This document shows, in pieces, positions 44,746 through 54,066 of a stretch of DNA of 64,000 nucleotides. Below the pieces are notes generated by a model. It was not told the origin of the DNA, searched no databases, and saw nothing but the letters and a program-made list of their open reading frames with translations. How positions within the stretch are numbered: the stretch's first letter is position 1; each line of letters opens with the position of its first letter. Both the position numbers and the translations under genes were made by a program. The stretch covers positions 406,099 to 470,098 of the forward strand of contig JADKKH010000005.1 in NCBI GenBank assembly GCA_016720585.1, given 5' to 3'. This stretch comes from Chitinophagaceae bacterium. Lineage in GTDB: Bacteria > Bacteroidota > Bacteroidia > Chitinophagales > Chitinophagaceae.

Positions 44746-45393
44746 ATGACAGCAACACTTATTGGCGCCACCGGATTAATCGGAAATTACTTACTGGAAG
44801 AGCTGTTAAAAGATGATTTTTATCATACTGTCCGGATATTATTCCGCAGACCCCTGGAACTCACACACCCTAAATTAGAAAAAAAGCTGGTTGATTTCAG
44901 TGATGTGGAAAATTTCCGTTTGGCCCTGGAAGGAAGCGCTGTGGTCTTTTGTGCCATTGGCACCACGCAGAAAAAAGTAAAGGGTGACAAAGCCGCTTAC
45001 CGTAAGGTGGATTATGATATACCCGTACATGCAGCCCGGTTTTGCAAGCTGAACGGCTGCGAAAAATTTGTGCTGGTTTCTTCTGTTGGCGCTAACAGCA
45101 AGAGCAATAACTTTTACCTGAAATTAAAAGGCGAAGTGGAAGATGCCGTAAAAGCGGTTGGCATAAAATCGTTACATATAATGCGACCCTCAATGTTGCT
45201 GGGCGACCGGAAAGAATTTCGGTTGGGAGAAAAAATTTCGAAAGGTATATTCCCGATCTTTTCATTTTTGATTCCTTCAAAATACAAACCCATCCAAGGA
45301 AAGGAGGTAGCGAAGGCGATGGCAGCTGCTGCGAAGAAAAGTGATGCAGGTTTTTTTATTTCGGAATACCGGGAGATAAAGCAATTAATGTAA
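44746..45393 (+). CDS. NAD(P)-binding oxidoreductase (HTATIP2-like)
   Basis: 215 residues. A Rossmann motif LIGATGLIGNYLLEELLKDD starts the protein, then FCAIGTTQKKVKGDKAAYRK and KFVLVSSVGANSKSNNFYLK. These match atypical short-chain dehydrogenases of the HTATIP2/TIP30 type. The substrate is unknown. It diverges from murB with only 22 bp between starts. Confidence 0.85.
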   Translation: MTATLIGATGLIGNYLLEELLKDDFYHTVRILFRRPLELTHPKLEKKLVDFSDVENFRLALEGSAVVFCAIGTTQKKVKGDKAAYRKVDYDIPVHAARFCKLNGCEKFVLVSSVGANSKSNNFYLKLKGEVEDAVKAVGIKSLHIMRPSMLLGDRKEFRLGEKISKGIFPIFSFLIPSKYKPIQGKEVAKAMAAAAKKSDAGFFISEYREIKQLM

Positions 45394-45477
45394 AAGCATT
45401 TCACATGGTTTTATTGTACATTCAATATTCAATCCTGTTGAGGAAGGATTGATCAAAAAAGCAAATAAAAAACCTAT

Positions 45478-46707
45478 ATGAGAAATTTACTCCTGTTATT
45501 TAGTCTTACCCTTACTCAACTTTCTATCGGGCAAAACGCCAATAATCTCTATGCTACAGGAGATTCTTTGTACAAAGCAAAAGAATATAAAAATGCAGCC
45601 GTTGCTTTTGCTACAGGAATACGAGAGGAGGGAAAGGAAGCTTCCATTAACCGCTACTGGTCCCTTGCTTCCAATTGGTCTTTAGCCGGAGAAACAGACA
45701 GTGCATTTCATTACCTCAATGTTATTACCTTATCCGATAAAGTAAACAAAGTACAGGCAACGGATATTGAAAATGATAAAGATTTTATACCGGTAAAAAA
45801 TGATAAACGATGGAAGCCATTAATAGCAAAAATTCAAAACCAGGCTGAAAAAAATGGTTACCTGCAAGAAGAATTTGTTTATGGCCGAAAGGATGGAATG
45901 GGGCTAACATTAATATTGATCAGACCAAAAGTAAGTCCCAATGGAAAAGCAATTATTTCGGTACAAAGCGGCAGCTGGATTTCCCGCTATAATGGAATTG
46001 AAATAAATACCCAGGCGATGGAACAATATCTCAAAAAGGGCTATACCATGTTTGCCGTAATGCATGGTTCCTCACCCCGGTATGCGATTCCCGATGCTAT
46101 CAGTGATTTAAAAAGGGCTATCAGGTATATCCGTTATAATGCCGGAAAATTTGGCATTGATCCTGACCATATTGGAATTACAGGAGGATCTGCAGGCGGA
46201 CATTTATCATTGGCTGTTGCCACTGCGGATGATAAAATGAATACAACGGCTCCGGACCCGGTGGATCGGGTTTCTTCAAGGGTGCAGGCCATTGCCGTGC
46301 TGTTTCCCCCCACAGATTTACTGAATTGGGGAGGGCCCGGTCTTAATTTTGTTAATGCAAAACAAATACTGCTCATAAACAAAGCCTGGGGGCCTGTAGA
46401 ATTCAGAGTATTTAATGACAAAACCAGATTATATGAAGAAGTAACAGACACGGCTGCAAGAAGTAAAATCGGCATTGAAATTTCACCTATTAATTTTGTA
46501 TCAAAGGATGACCCGCCGGTATTTATTATCCATGGCGATGCCGATCCTACTGTTCCGGTACAACAATCAAAATCCATCATTGCCCGCTTCAATGAAGCAG
46601 GCGTTCCTAACCGGTTTATTATTAAAAAAGGCGGCAAACATAATGGGGATGACATGTACCCCGAATGGCAGGAGTTTGTGGATTGGTTTGATAAGTATTT
46701 GAAATAA
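45478..46707 (+). CDS. Secreted alpha/beta-hydrolase (esterase/peptidase) with TPR-like N-terminus
   Basis: 409 residues. Signal peptide (MRNLLLLFSLTLTQLSIGQ). The N-terminal 120 residues resemble a TPR helical region (LYATGDSLYKAKEYKNAAVAF). The hydrolase domain has a nucleophile elbow GITGGSAGGHLSLAVA and late acid/base residues in FIIHGDADPTVPV and KKGGKHNGDDMYPEW. It resembles BD-FAE/prolyl-oligopeptidase-like esterases. Probably exported to the periplasm; substrate unknown. Confidence 0.88.
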   Translation: MRNLLLLFSLTLTQLSIGQNANNLYATGDSLYKAKEYKNAAVAFATGIREEGKEASINRYWSLASNWSLAGETDSAFHYLNVITLSDKVNKVQATDIENDKDFIPVKNDKRWKPLIAKIQNQAEKNGYLQEEFVYGRKDGMGLTLILIRPKVSPNGKAIISVQSGSWISRYNGIEINTQAMEQYLKKGYTMFAVMHGSSPRYAIPDAISDLKRAIRYIRYNAGKFGIDPDHIGITGGSAGGHLSLAVATADDKMNTTAPDPVDRVSSRVQAIAVLFPPTDLLNWGGPGLNFVNAKQILLINKAWGPVEFRVFNDKTRLYEEVTDTAARSKIGIEISPINFVSKDDPPVFIIHGDADPTVPVQQSKSIIARFNEAGVPNRFIIKKGGKHNGDDMYPEWQEFVDWFDKYLK

Positions 46708-46786
46708 AAAATCAATTATTGATTTGCCTACTTCCTTTTACTTTCAAAGAAATAGAGAGACCATTTTTGTTTAGAATTTTACAACA

Positions 46787-47488
46787 TTAGATGGAATGCC
46801 ATTGAACCTGCTTTTGTTTTATCAGCAACCAGGTATTGATCATCCAGCAACTTAACAACGGGAAAAGCAACATAGTATAATAACTGAAATAAGAAATAGT
46901 AACAACAGGGGCCGGTAATACTTCAACAAAAAGCTGGCTACCGATCGTATTACCGGAAAAGACAACCATATGAACAATATTCCAGCCTAAGTGAATCGCC
47001 ACAGGGATATATAATGAAAAAGTTTTAGCATAGCCATATGCCAGTACCAGCCCCATAGCTCCCGAAGTTAAAAACTCAATGGTCATCTGCCCCGGGTTTC
47101 CCCATAACTCGTGCGAGAACCAATGATAGATGCCAAAGGCTGCAGCAGAAATAATAATAGCCTTCGTTGTTCCTAACTTTCTAATGAGAATATATAACAG
47201 CACTCCCCGGAAAATCAATTCTTCAAATAAAACAGATTTCAGGGTAAACCAGGCACCTTGAATAATAAGACCGGCATCTACATGTGTATTTATTACCCAT
47301 CTTTGACGGGCAATAAACATTTGAAGCAAAAACCCCGATGCAGCACATGCGGCCGTAATAAAGAAAAACAAGGCAAAGTCCCCCAGACGTTTCTTTGTGG
47401 GCATAAATCCCAAAAAACTCAGGTTGCCTTTTTCATACAGCCAGATTATAAGCCAGGAAATGGCCAGTTGAGCTATAATACCAATCAT
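46787..47488 (-). CDS. CPBP-family intramembrane metalloprotease
   Basis: 233 residues from ATG at 47488 (MIGIIAQLAISWLIIWLYE); an in-frame TTG at 47527 would add 13 residues. Several TM helices and the family's motif 1 SVLFEELIFRGVLLY (EExxxR) and motif 2 AAAFGIYHWFSHELWG, with a later HLGWNIVHMVV (HxxxN) are visible. These Abi/CAAX-like proteases are widespread; the target is unknown. No bacteriocin genes are near. Confidence 0.87.
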   Translation of the reverse strand: MIGIIAQLAISWLIIWLYEKGNLSFLGFMPTKKRLGDFALFFFITAACAASGFLLQMFIARQRWVINTHVDAGLIIQGAWFTLKSVLFEELIFRGVLLYILIRKLGTTKAIIISAAAFGIYHWFSHELWGNPGQMTIEFLTSGAMGLVLAYGYAKTFSLYIPVAIHLGWNIVHMVVFSGNTIGSQLFVEVLPAPVVTISYFSYYTMLLFPLLSCWMINTWLLIKQKQVQWHSI

Positions 47489-47584
47489 GGAAGTAAAATA
47501 CGAATAAAAAATAAAGACTCGGGTCAAGTCAGGTGTAGCAGAAAATTATCAGGATTGTTGAAAAGCGAGGGTTGTGTGTTGGCA

Positions 47585-47612
47585 AGTCCCCCTTGCGGGG
47601 ATTTAGGGGGCC
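47585..47612. repeat. Dispersed repeat of the CCCCCTTGCGGGG...GGGGGC family
   Basis: TCCCCCTTGCGGGGATTTAG followed by GGGGGC. A related copy, on the opposite strand, lies inside mtaB at 52322-52351. Confidence 0.7.
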
Positions 47613-47618
47613 CGACTT

Positions 47619-50129
47619 CTACACCGCATCCACATCAGCCACCACAGTGACACTTCTGAAACTTTTATTCTGATGCAAGATGGCCACCTGCTCGAGTAAA
47701 TCCTTTTTACATTGTCTGATAGTCGGAGTATCCCTGGGAAGTTTCAGCAGGAGTTCCATCAGGTACTGGTTTCTGATACGGCCTACAACGGGTTCAGCCG
47801 GTCCAACAAGAAATTGACTGTATTTAATTTTTAATGCCTCGGCATATACCTGTGCCGCCCGTTCCACCACATCTTTTATTTTATGTTTAAAACTTATATG
47901 AATGATCCGGGAATATGGCGGGTAAAAAAATTCTTTTCGCTTCTTCAGATCTTCAGCAAACATTAATTTATAATCATGCTGCTGCACAAATTGCAAAACC
48001 GGATGGGTGGGTTGAGAAGTTTGTACAAGCACTTTGCCCGTCTCCTCCTTTCTTCCCGCACGGCCACTCACTTGCTCCATCAGTTGAAAGGCCCGTTCAT
48101 TTACGCGGAAGTCGGCAAAATGCAAAAGTCCATCGGCATCTAAAATGCCCACGAGGTCCACATTGTCAAAGTCCAGTCCTTTTACGACCATTTGTGTGCC
48201 CACCAATATATCGATCCGCTTTTGTTCAAACTGCTGTATCAATACATCATGTGCATTCTTTCCCCGAACGGTATCTATATCCATCCGCGCCACTTTGGCA
48301 TCAGGGAAAGTTTCCTGTAATTGCTCTTCAATTTTTTCTGTGCCGAAATTGCGTTGCATAAATTTATCACTGCCGCAGGCTGCGCAGGTATGTACCGGCG
48401 GATATGTGGAACCGCAATAATGACAAATTAATTTATTGGTGAGTTTATGAAAGGTCAGCGAGACATCACAATACTTGCATTGTGGTATCCAGCCGCAGGT
48501 GCTGCAGACCTGGTAAGGCGAATATCCCCTTCGGTTCTGGAAAAGAATGACCTGCTTTCCTCTGGCCATCACTTCATTCACTGCTTCCACAAGTTGTGGT
48601 GACAGCATCACTTTCGACCTGTCTTTCTGCATGATCTTCCGGGTATCAATTATCTCAATCGGTGGTAATTTTAAATCCCCGTACCGCTGCATAAGTTCTA
48701 CTAAACCATATTTTCCGGTAGTGGCATTATAATAACTTTCCACGGAGGGCGTGCCGCTGCCCAGTAATGTTTTTGCATGGAACAATGATGCAAAATAAAT
48801 GGCCGCATCTCTCCCGTTATACCGGGGTGCCGGCTCCTGCTGTTTGTAAGATGTATCATGTTCTTCATCACATATGATCAATCCCAGGTTTTGAAAAGGT
48901 AAAAAAACAGAAGACCGGGCTCCGAGGATCACTCTTAGTTCGCCATTCTTCACTTTATTCCAAATCTCCACTCTTTCGTTGGGAGAAAATTTGGAATGAT
49001 AGATGCCAATATAACCACCGAAATGTTTTTGCAGTCGCCGGATGATTTGCGAAGTGAGGGCAATCTCCGGCAACATATATAATGCCTGCTTTCCATTTTT
49101 TATATATTCTTCAATCAGTTTGATGTAAATATTGGTTTTACCGCTGGAAGTTACCCCATGAAGTAAACAAACCGGTTTAGCCTGTAATTGTTGCCGGGTT
49201 TGTTCCAATGCTTTTTGTTGCACGCCGGTCAGTTCAAAATCAATCTGTACATTTTTGGGTAAATAGTGAATGCGGTCCACCGTTCTCTTTTCAGTCAAAA
49301 GGATTTTCTTTTCTATCAAACCTTTCAATTGTGCATCCGATGCTCCTGATTTTTTCAGTAAGGTTGACTTGACCACTTCCCCTTCTGTTTTCATCAAATG
49401 CAGATAGCCCAATAATAACTCCATCTGTTTGGGGGCTTTTGTCCAGTTATTCAGCAATTCAGACAGTTTGTCTTCATTATCATATTCTGGATTCAGCAGC
49501 ACATACGTTTCCTTTTTTGGAGAATAGGTTTGCTTTAATGCTTCCCATACAAAACATACCTTCTTTTTGATCAACCGGTCAATAACAGGATAGATATGGG
49601 ATGAATCCAGGATCTGTTGTACTTCAGAAAGATTCAATTCTTTTTTTATCAATAAAGCTTCTCCTACAATGTATTCATCATGATCGAGTGCGGAAAAATC
49701 ATCCCCATATTCTTCATTGTATACCAATATGGTTTCGCTGGATAGCCTGAAGTGTGCAGGTAAGGCTGCTGCCATCACCTCCCCTTCACTGCACAGGTAA
49801 TAGGCGGCAATCCATTCCCATAATTTCAATTGCTGCTCAAAAACAACGGGTTCTGTATCCAGCACATTCAGGATGTCTTTTGTATCAATAAATTCAGGCT
49901 TCTTTTCAAATAAACGTTTTACAATACCTGCATATTTTTTACTCTTGCCAAGGTTCACTTCTACACGGCATCCCACTTTCGTTGTTTCCAGTAAATGCGT
50001 GGGAACAGACCAGGTATAATTTTTAGGTAAGGCGGCGGGTATGATGATTTCGGCATACAAAGACTTGCCCCCCTCACTGCCTACTTGAGAAGAACCAGTC
50101 GCATTATTATTAAAAATTTCTTCCAGCAT
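47619..50129 (-). CDS. priA: Primosomal replication helicase PriA
   Basis: 836 residues. It reloads the replisome at stalled forks. The N-terminal 3'BD domain begins YAEIIIPAALPKNYTWSVP. The helicase has Walker A GVTSSGKTNIY and DEEH (ICDEEHDTSYK). Eight cysteines for two zinc sites (CSTCGWIPQCKYC, CHYCGSTYP, CAACG) and the C-terminal helicase motifs (GTQMVVKGLDFDNV, QVSGRAGR) are all present. The first ~25 residues (NNNATGSSQVGSEGGKSL) are unusual, and the start may be further in. Confidence 0.94.
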   Translation of the reverse strand: MLEEIFNNNATGSSQVGSEGGKSLYAEIIIPAALPKNYTWSVPTHLLETTKVGCRVEVNLGKSKKYAGIVKRLFEKKPEFIDTKDILNVLDTEPVVFEQQLKLWEWIAAYYLCSEGEVMAAALPAHFRLSSETILVYNEEYGDDFSALDHDEYIVGEALLIKKELNLSEVQQILDSSHIYPVIDRLIKKKVCFVWEALKQTYSPKKETYVLLNPEYDNEDKLSELLNNWTKAPKQMELLLGYLHLMKTEGEVVKSTLLKKSGASDAQLKGLIEKKILLTEKRTVDRIHYLPKNVQIDFELTGVQQKALEQTRQQLQAKPVCLLHGVTSSGKTNIYIKLIEEYIKNGKQALYMLPEIALTSQIIRRLQKHFGGYIGIYHSKFSPNERVEIWNKVKNGELRVILGARSSVFLPFQNLGLIICDEEHDTSYKQQEPAPRYNGRDAAIYFASLFHAKTLLGSGTPSVESYYNATTGKYGLVELMQRYGDLKLPPIEIIDTRKIMQKDRSKVMLSPQLVEAVNEVMARGKQVILFQNRRGYSPYQVCSTCGWIPQCKYCDVSLTFHKLTNKLICHYCGSTYPPVHTCAACGSDKFMQRNFGTEKIEEQLQETFPDAKVARMDIDTVRGKNAHDVLIQQFEQKRIDILVGTQMVVKGLDFDNVDLVGILDADGLLHFADFRVNERAFQLMEQVSGRAGRKEETGKVLVQTSQPTHPVLQFVQQHDYKLMFAEDLKKRKEFFYPPYSRIIHISFKHKIKDVVERAAQVYAEALKIKYSQFLVGPAEPVVGRIRNQYLMELLLKLPRDTPTIRQCKKDLLEQVAILHQNKSFRSVTVVADVDAV

Positions 50130-50242
50130 TTAAATGTTAAAGATAATGATGATTCAAAGAGTCTTTAATATTTCCTCCCTTAGTCTCATATTATTTCTCA
50201 AATTGTAAAAAGATTTGGGACACGGAGAGACGAAGGCACAAA

Positions 50243-50262
50243 CCTGCCTGCCGGCAGGCAGG
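50243..50262. repeat. 20-bp palindrome CCTGCCTGCCGGCAGGCAGG
   Basis: A perfect palindrome in the priA-plsC intergenic region. A related copy is at 31686-31706. Confidence 0.85.
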
Positions 50263-50307
50263 GACACAAAGATTATTACAAAGCGAAAGCTTCTTTACTC
50301 AGTCCTG

Positions 50308-50339
50308 GTGCCTTAGTGCCTTGGTGCCTTAGTGTCTTG
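50308..50339. repeat. Octamer tandem repeat (GTGCCTTA/G)
   Basis: GTGCCTTA, GTGCCTTG, GTGCCTTA, GTGTCTTG. Upstream flanking sequence (GGACACGGAGAGACGAAGGC) is of the same low-complexity style. Confidence 0.8.
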
Positions 50340-50392
50340 GTGTTTCAAACAAAAAAATTTTTCTCACAGGACCTATTTAATCACTTTAGGGA

Positions 50393-51154
50393 TTAGGTTT
50401 TCCGCCAGGCAGCATCGTATTCAATCAATTTTTTTTCCATGATAGCATATACTTCATTTTTTAACTTACCGATATCCTCTATTGCATATTTGGCAACCGA
50501 TATTTCATCGAGGTAAAGAATCCGGCTGCGACCGGGTGTCACAGAAAATAAACTTCTGTAATGCATTCTACGATAGGCATCGAGAAACAAAACTGGTTTG
50601 ACCGGGGTTTGCGTTTCAATGGCCACACGGAAAGCCCCGTCATAAAAATCTTTCAATGGCGTGGTGCCCATATTAAACGTTCCTTCGGGAAAAACCATTA
50701 CTGAAATGCCTTTTTTAATCAGCGATTTTAAAACTTCTACACTATTTGCCCTGTTGGATGGGCTGCTGCGGTCGACCACTACAATTGCATTCCTGTAAAT
50801 AAACCCAAATACAGGGACCTTGCTCATTTCAACCTTGCCAAGTGGTCTGAATGGCTGACGATAGGCTTTTACAACGATAGCTGCATCGAGATAAGAAATA
50901 TGATTGCTGACAAAAATATAAGCCTTCTTTTTATCGTGCGGTGCTTCGTATATTTTTTTATGCCAGATGAAAATCAACGGGAACCATATATCAGCCCAAA
51001 GCATACATAACCTTATCATCATATTGCCGCCATTAATCCGTCCAAAGAAACCGGCAATTAAAGCCAACGGAAAAATCAACAGCATGACCGTCACAAATGT
51101 GATAAAGGCATAGATGCTATAAATCCATTGCAAGGGCCTTAGCAATAGCTTCAT
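50393..51154 (-). CDS. plsC: 1-acyl-sn-glycerol-3-phosphate acyltransferase
   Basis: 253 residues, membrane-associated. The catalytic motif is SNHISYLDAAIVV (HxxxxD) and the phosphate-binding FPEGTFNMG motif follows. The hydrophobic N-terminus (YSIYAFITFVTVMLLIFPLALIAG) is a TM anchor. It makes phosphatidic acid from lysophosphatidate. Its start overlaps the upstream stop as TGATG, so the two are coupled. Confidence 0.9.
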   Translation of the reverse strand: MKLLLRPLQWIYSIYAFITFVTVMLLIFPLALIAGFFGRINGGNMMIRLCMLWADIWFPLIFIWHKKIYEAPHDKKKAYIFVSNHISYLDAAIVVKAYRQPFRPLGKVEMSKVPVFGFIYRNAIVVVDRSSPSNRANSVEVLKSLIKKGISVMVFPEGTFNMGTTPLKDFYDGAFRVAIETQTPVKPVLFLDAYRRMHYRSLFSVTPGRSRILYLDEISVAKYAIEDIGKLKNEVYAIMEKKLIEYDAAWRKT

Positions 51155-51630
51155 CAGTTCCGGTTTTTATATTTATCATCATCCCCGGGACAGTGACATT
51201 CAAAATCGGTTTCCAGGTCAATTACGGTAACCACAGTTGTTGATTCATTGCATTGCGCATATACAATCCGCACCCGCTGGTTGTCATTAGTCACGCCTTC
51301 CACTGCGTACCGGGGACACCGGGTATTCTGCAAATCACTTTTTGAATAATTTATTTTCCCGTCCAGCATGATTTCTTCAACTTCTGCTTGTGAAATTTTG
51401 CGGCATTGCATCCGGCATTTAGCATGATTGCTGTATTCAAGAAAAGAAGTGCGGCGGTCAAATCCTCTGTCCCGGTTAGTTGAATTACCTGCCGGGTCTT
51501 TTTGTTTATCCTTTGTGGTTTTTGGCTTGGGTGGCGATGCATTATAGTTCTTACAGGTCTTAAGTACGATAACCGCTATGGCCATCAGTATGATCAGGAT
51601 GTAGGGGAGCCATTTCTTATTCACATTCAA
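51154..51630 (-). CDS. DUF4258 protein with N-terminal TM anchor
   Basis: 158 residues from TTG at 51630; GTG at 51624 is an alternative. One TM helix (YILIILMAIAVIVL) is followed by a polar linker and a DUF4258 domain (SNHAKCRMQCRKISQAEVEE, then RVRIVYAQCNESTTVVTVID). DUF4258 resembles toxin-like small domains, but membrane-anchored copies like this one are common in Bacteroidota chromosomes and there is no antitoxin partner. Coupled to plsC. Confidence 0.8.
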   Translation of the reverse strand: MNVNKKWLPYILIILMAIAVIVLKTCKNYNASPPKPKTTKDKQKDPAGNSTNRDRGFDRRTSFLEYSNHAKCRMQCRKISQAEVEEIMLDGKINYSKSDLQNTRCPRYAVEGVTNDNQRVRIVYAQCNESTTVVTVIDLETDFECHCPGDDDKYKNRN

Positions 51631-51712
51631 ACATTTGGCTAAAAATACCTGAAATTAAAAAATCAGCGAAATCAAACTTAATCGGGCATCCGGGATTATC
51701 TTTGCAGGCTCT

Positions 51713-53020
51713 ATGGCCGAAACAAGAACAGTAGCATTTCACACCCTGGGTTGCAAGCTTAATTTCTCGGAAACATCCTCTCTTTCCCGCATGCTGGAAA
51801 CCGAGGGTTTTGAGAAAAAGGCATTTGATGACCTGGCAGATGTTTATGTTATCAATACCTGTTCGGTTACAGATAATGCGGATAAAGAATGCCGCCAGTT
51901 AGTGCGGCGTATACAAAGAAAAGCACCTGAAAGTTTTGTTGTGATCACCGGTTGCTATGCTCAGTTAAAGCCAAAAGAAATAGCCGAAATTCCCGGTGTG
52001 AACCTGGTTCTTGGTGCTGCAGAGAAATTCAATATCGCCCGGCATATCCGGGAACTGACAAAAGGTGATTCAGCCAAAATCTGCAGTTGTGATATTGATG
52101 AAGTCTCGGGGTTTCATGCTTCCTGGTCGGTCAATGACCGCACCCGGACTTTTTTGAAAGTTCAGGATGGCTGTGATTACAATTGTTCTTTTTGTACTAT
52201 TCCCCTTGCCAGAGGAAAAAGCAGAAGTGATAGCATTGAAAATGTGATCATGAATGCAGAACATTTAGCCAAACATGGGGTAAAAGAAATTGTATTGACG
52301 GGGGTGAACCTGGGGGATTTTAGCCCCCCAACACCCGCAAGGGGGGCTTTAGAAACTTCAAAGAAAGAAAATTTCTTTGACTTGGTTAAAGAGCTTGATA
52401 AAGTAAAAGGCATTCAACGGTATCGCATTTCATCTATTGAACCGAATTTGTTAACGAATGAAATAATTGAATTTGTTTCAAAGAGCGAAAAGTTCATGCC
52501 GCATTTTCATATACCCTTACAAAGCGGTAGTAATAAGATACTGGGTCTGATGCGTCGCCGGTATAAAAAAGAATTTTATGCTGAACGTGTTGCCCTGATT
52601 AAAAAACTAATGCCGCATGCTGCTATTGGGGTGGATGTGATCGTTGGTTTTCCCGGCGAAACGGATGAAGATTTTAAAGAAACCTTTGATTTTCTTCATG
52701 CGTTGGATATTTCTTATTTACATGTGTTTACCTACTCAGAAAGAGATGACACACATGCGCTGACATTAAAACCAGTTGTACCCGTACATGTCCGTCAGGA
52801 AAGAAATAAAACCCTGCGCAATCTTTCGTATATGAAGATGCAATATTTTACACAGCAACAAAGCGGGCAGTATCGGAAAGTATTATTTGAAGGGCAGGAC
52901 ACTCATGCAAACCTGCCTGACGGCCCGGGTATTATAGAAGGTTATACTGATAATTATTTAAGGATAACTACTTCTTACCGGCCTGATTGGGTGAATGAAA
53001 TTGTGGAGTGGAAAATTTAA
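51713..53020 (+). CDS. mtaB: tRNA t6A37 methylthiotransferase MtaB
   Basis: 435 residues. It adds a methylthio group to t6A37 in tRNAs reading ANN codons. The N-terminal cluster-binding domain has HTLGCKLNFSET, NTCSVTDNADKEC and TGCYAQLKP. The radical-SAM motif is DGCDYNCSFCTIP (CxxxCxxC). A C-terminal TRAM-like region closes the protein. A TATCTTTG box at 51697-51704 lies 8 bp before the start. A repeat insertion in frame (SPPTPARGALETSKKE) follows TGVNLGDF, in a loop variable in the family. Confidence 0.93.
   Translation: MAETRTVAFHTLGCKLNFSETSSLSRMLETEGFEKKAFDDLADVYVINTCSVTDNADKECRQLVRRIQRKAPESFVVITGCYAQLKPKEIAEIPGVNLVLGAAEKFNIARHIRELTKGDSAKICSCDIDEVSGFHASWSVNDRTRTFLKVQDGCDYNCSFCTIPLARGKSRSDSIENVIMNAEHLAKHGVKEIVLTGVNLGDFSPPTPARGALETSKKENFFDLVKELDKVKGIQRYRISSIEPNLLTNEIIEFVSKSEKFMPHFHIPLQSGSNKILGLMRRRYKKEFYAERVALIKKLMPHAAIGVDVIVGFPGETDEDFKETFDFLHALDISYLHVFTYSERDDTHALTLKPVVPVHVRQERNKTLRNLSYMKMQYFTQQQSGQYRKVLFEGQDTHANLPDGPGIIEGYTDNYLRITTSYRPDWVNEIVEWKI
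52322..52351. repeat. Dispersed repeat inside mtaB
   Basis: AGCCCCCCAACACCCGCAAG followed by GGGGGCTTTA. The reverse complement resembles 47585-47612. Confidence 0.75.
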
Positions 53021-53071
53021 GACTGCTTTTTCCCGGAATTTTATTTTCAGATCATCGGGAATACAAACAAC

Positions 53072-54066
53072 TCATTCGCTTTTATTCTTTTCTTTTTCCT
53101 GTTTCTTTTCCAGTTTTCTGAAATAGCCCCTTAATAAGAAATTATGTTTCAGGGCCTCCATATTCTGATTAAATCCTTCTGTGCCTTTTTCGATATTAGA
53201 AAGACTGTTATTCAACTTGATAACAATTGCAGAATCTTTCAATAGCGCATGGGCTGGTCCTTTACCTGTATTAATATCCTTCTGTACGCTGGCGGTCAGT
53301 TTATTTAATTCAATGGCCAGATCACTGGCATAATTACCGACCTGTTGAATTTTCAGTACCGCCTCATTAAGGTTATAGGCAATTGCTGTGTCAGTCAGTA
53401 TAGCTCCTAAGGAACCTTTACCACTCCTGATATCGCTTATTAAAGCATGCATATCCGTCACCATATTGTCCGCTTTGGCAGTTGCCCGCCTGATATTTTC
53501 CACAGATATCCGGAGGTTGTCCGGTAATGTAGTTTCATTTAACAACTTCCATAAAGCCGCACTGTTATTGATCCTTAGAACAGTTGTTTTCAGTTCTTCA
53601 GAGACAAAAGCGATATTCTTGTTCGTCTTATCCAGAGTTTCCAGGATTTCATCTGTACCCACGCTCTTTTTAATAACCAGCAGATCCCCGTCCTCCGCCA
53701 GGGGAGCGCCATCTTTGGCGGGGGTTATATTCAATATCCTGTTGCCCATTAACCCATCGGTACTCATACTTACTATATCGTTCTTATGAATATATTTTTT
53801 CATCTTCAGGTCGATCAGCATACTTACCTCGATCAGTGTATCATTCAATATCTTAACTTTCTTTACTGTACCAACCTGGATACCGGCATAGCGTATATTA
53901 TTTCCCGAGGTAAGTCCCTGTACATTTTCAAACCTGGCCCGCAACGTATAATTTTGCCAAAGAGATTGGTGTCCCTGCCAATCATATATAAGGCAAAGAT
54001 GACCAGCAGCAGACCGGCAGTTACAAATAGCCCCAACTTGATATTATTAACTGTTCGTTTTGCCAT
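53072..54066 (-). pseudogene. mlaD: MlaD-type MCE protein gene with one frameshift
   Basis: Starting at 54066 the frame gives MAKRTVNNIKLGLFVTAGLL, a TM anchor, then MIGRDTNLFGK and then leaves the family. One base later it resumes RARFENVQGLTSGNNIRYAG, the MCE domain, and continues to a coiled-coil C-terminus ending at 53072. Adding one A to the run near 53956 (GGCAAAATT) restores NLFGKNYTLRARF. The total of 995 bp is 3n+2. MlaD binds phospholipid in the periplasm and partners MlaE and MlaF. Since the operon is otherwise intact, sequencing error is a serious alternative to decay. Confidence 0.85.

Noticed and set aside
46787..47488. CPBP protease as a bacteriocin immunity protein
   Set aside because: No bacteriocin precursor or transporter nearby; the family has many other roles.
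51154..51630. DUF4258 protein as a toxin of a toxin-antitoxin pair
   Set aside because: It is membrane anchored, coupled to plsC, and has no antitoxin-like partner.
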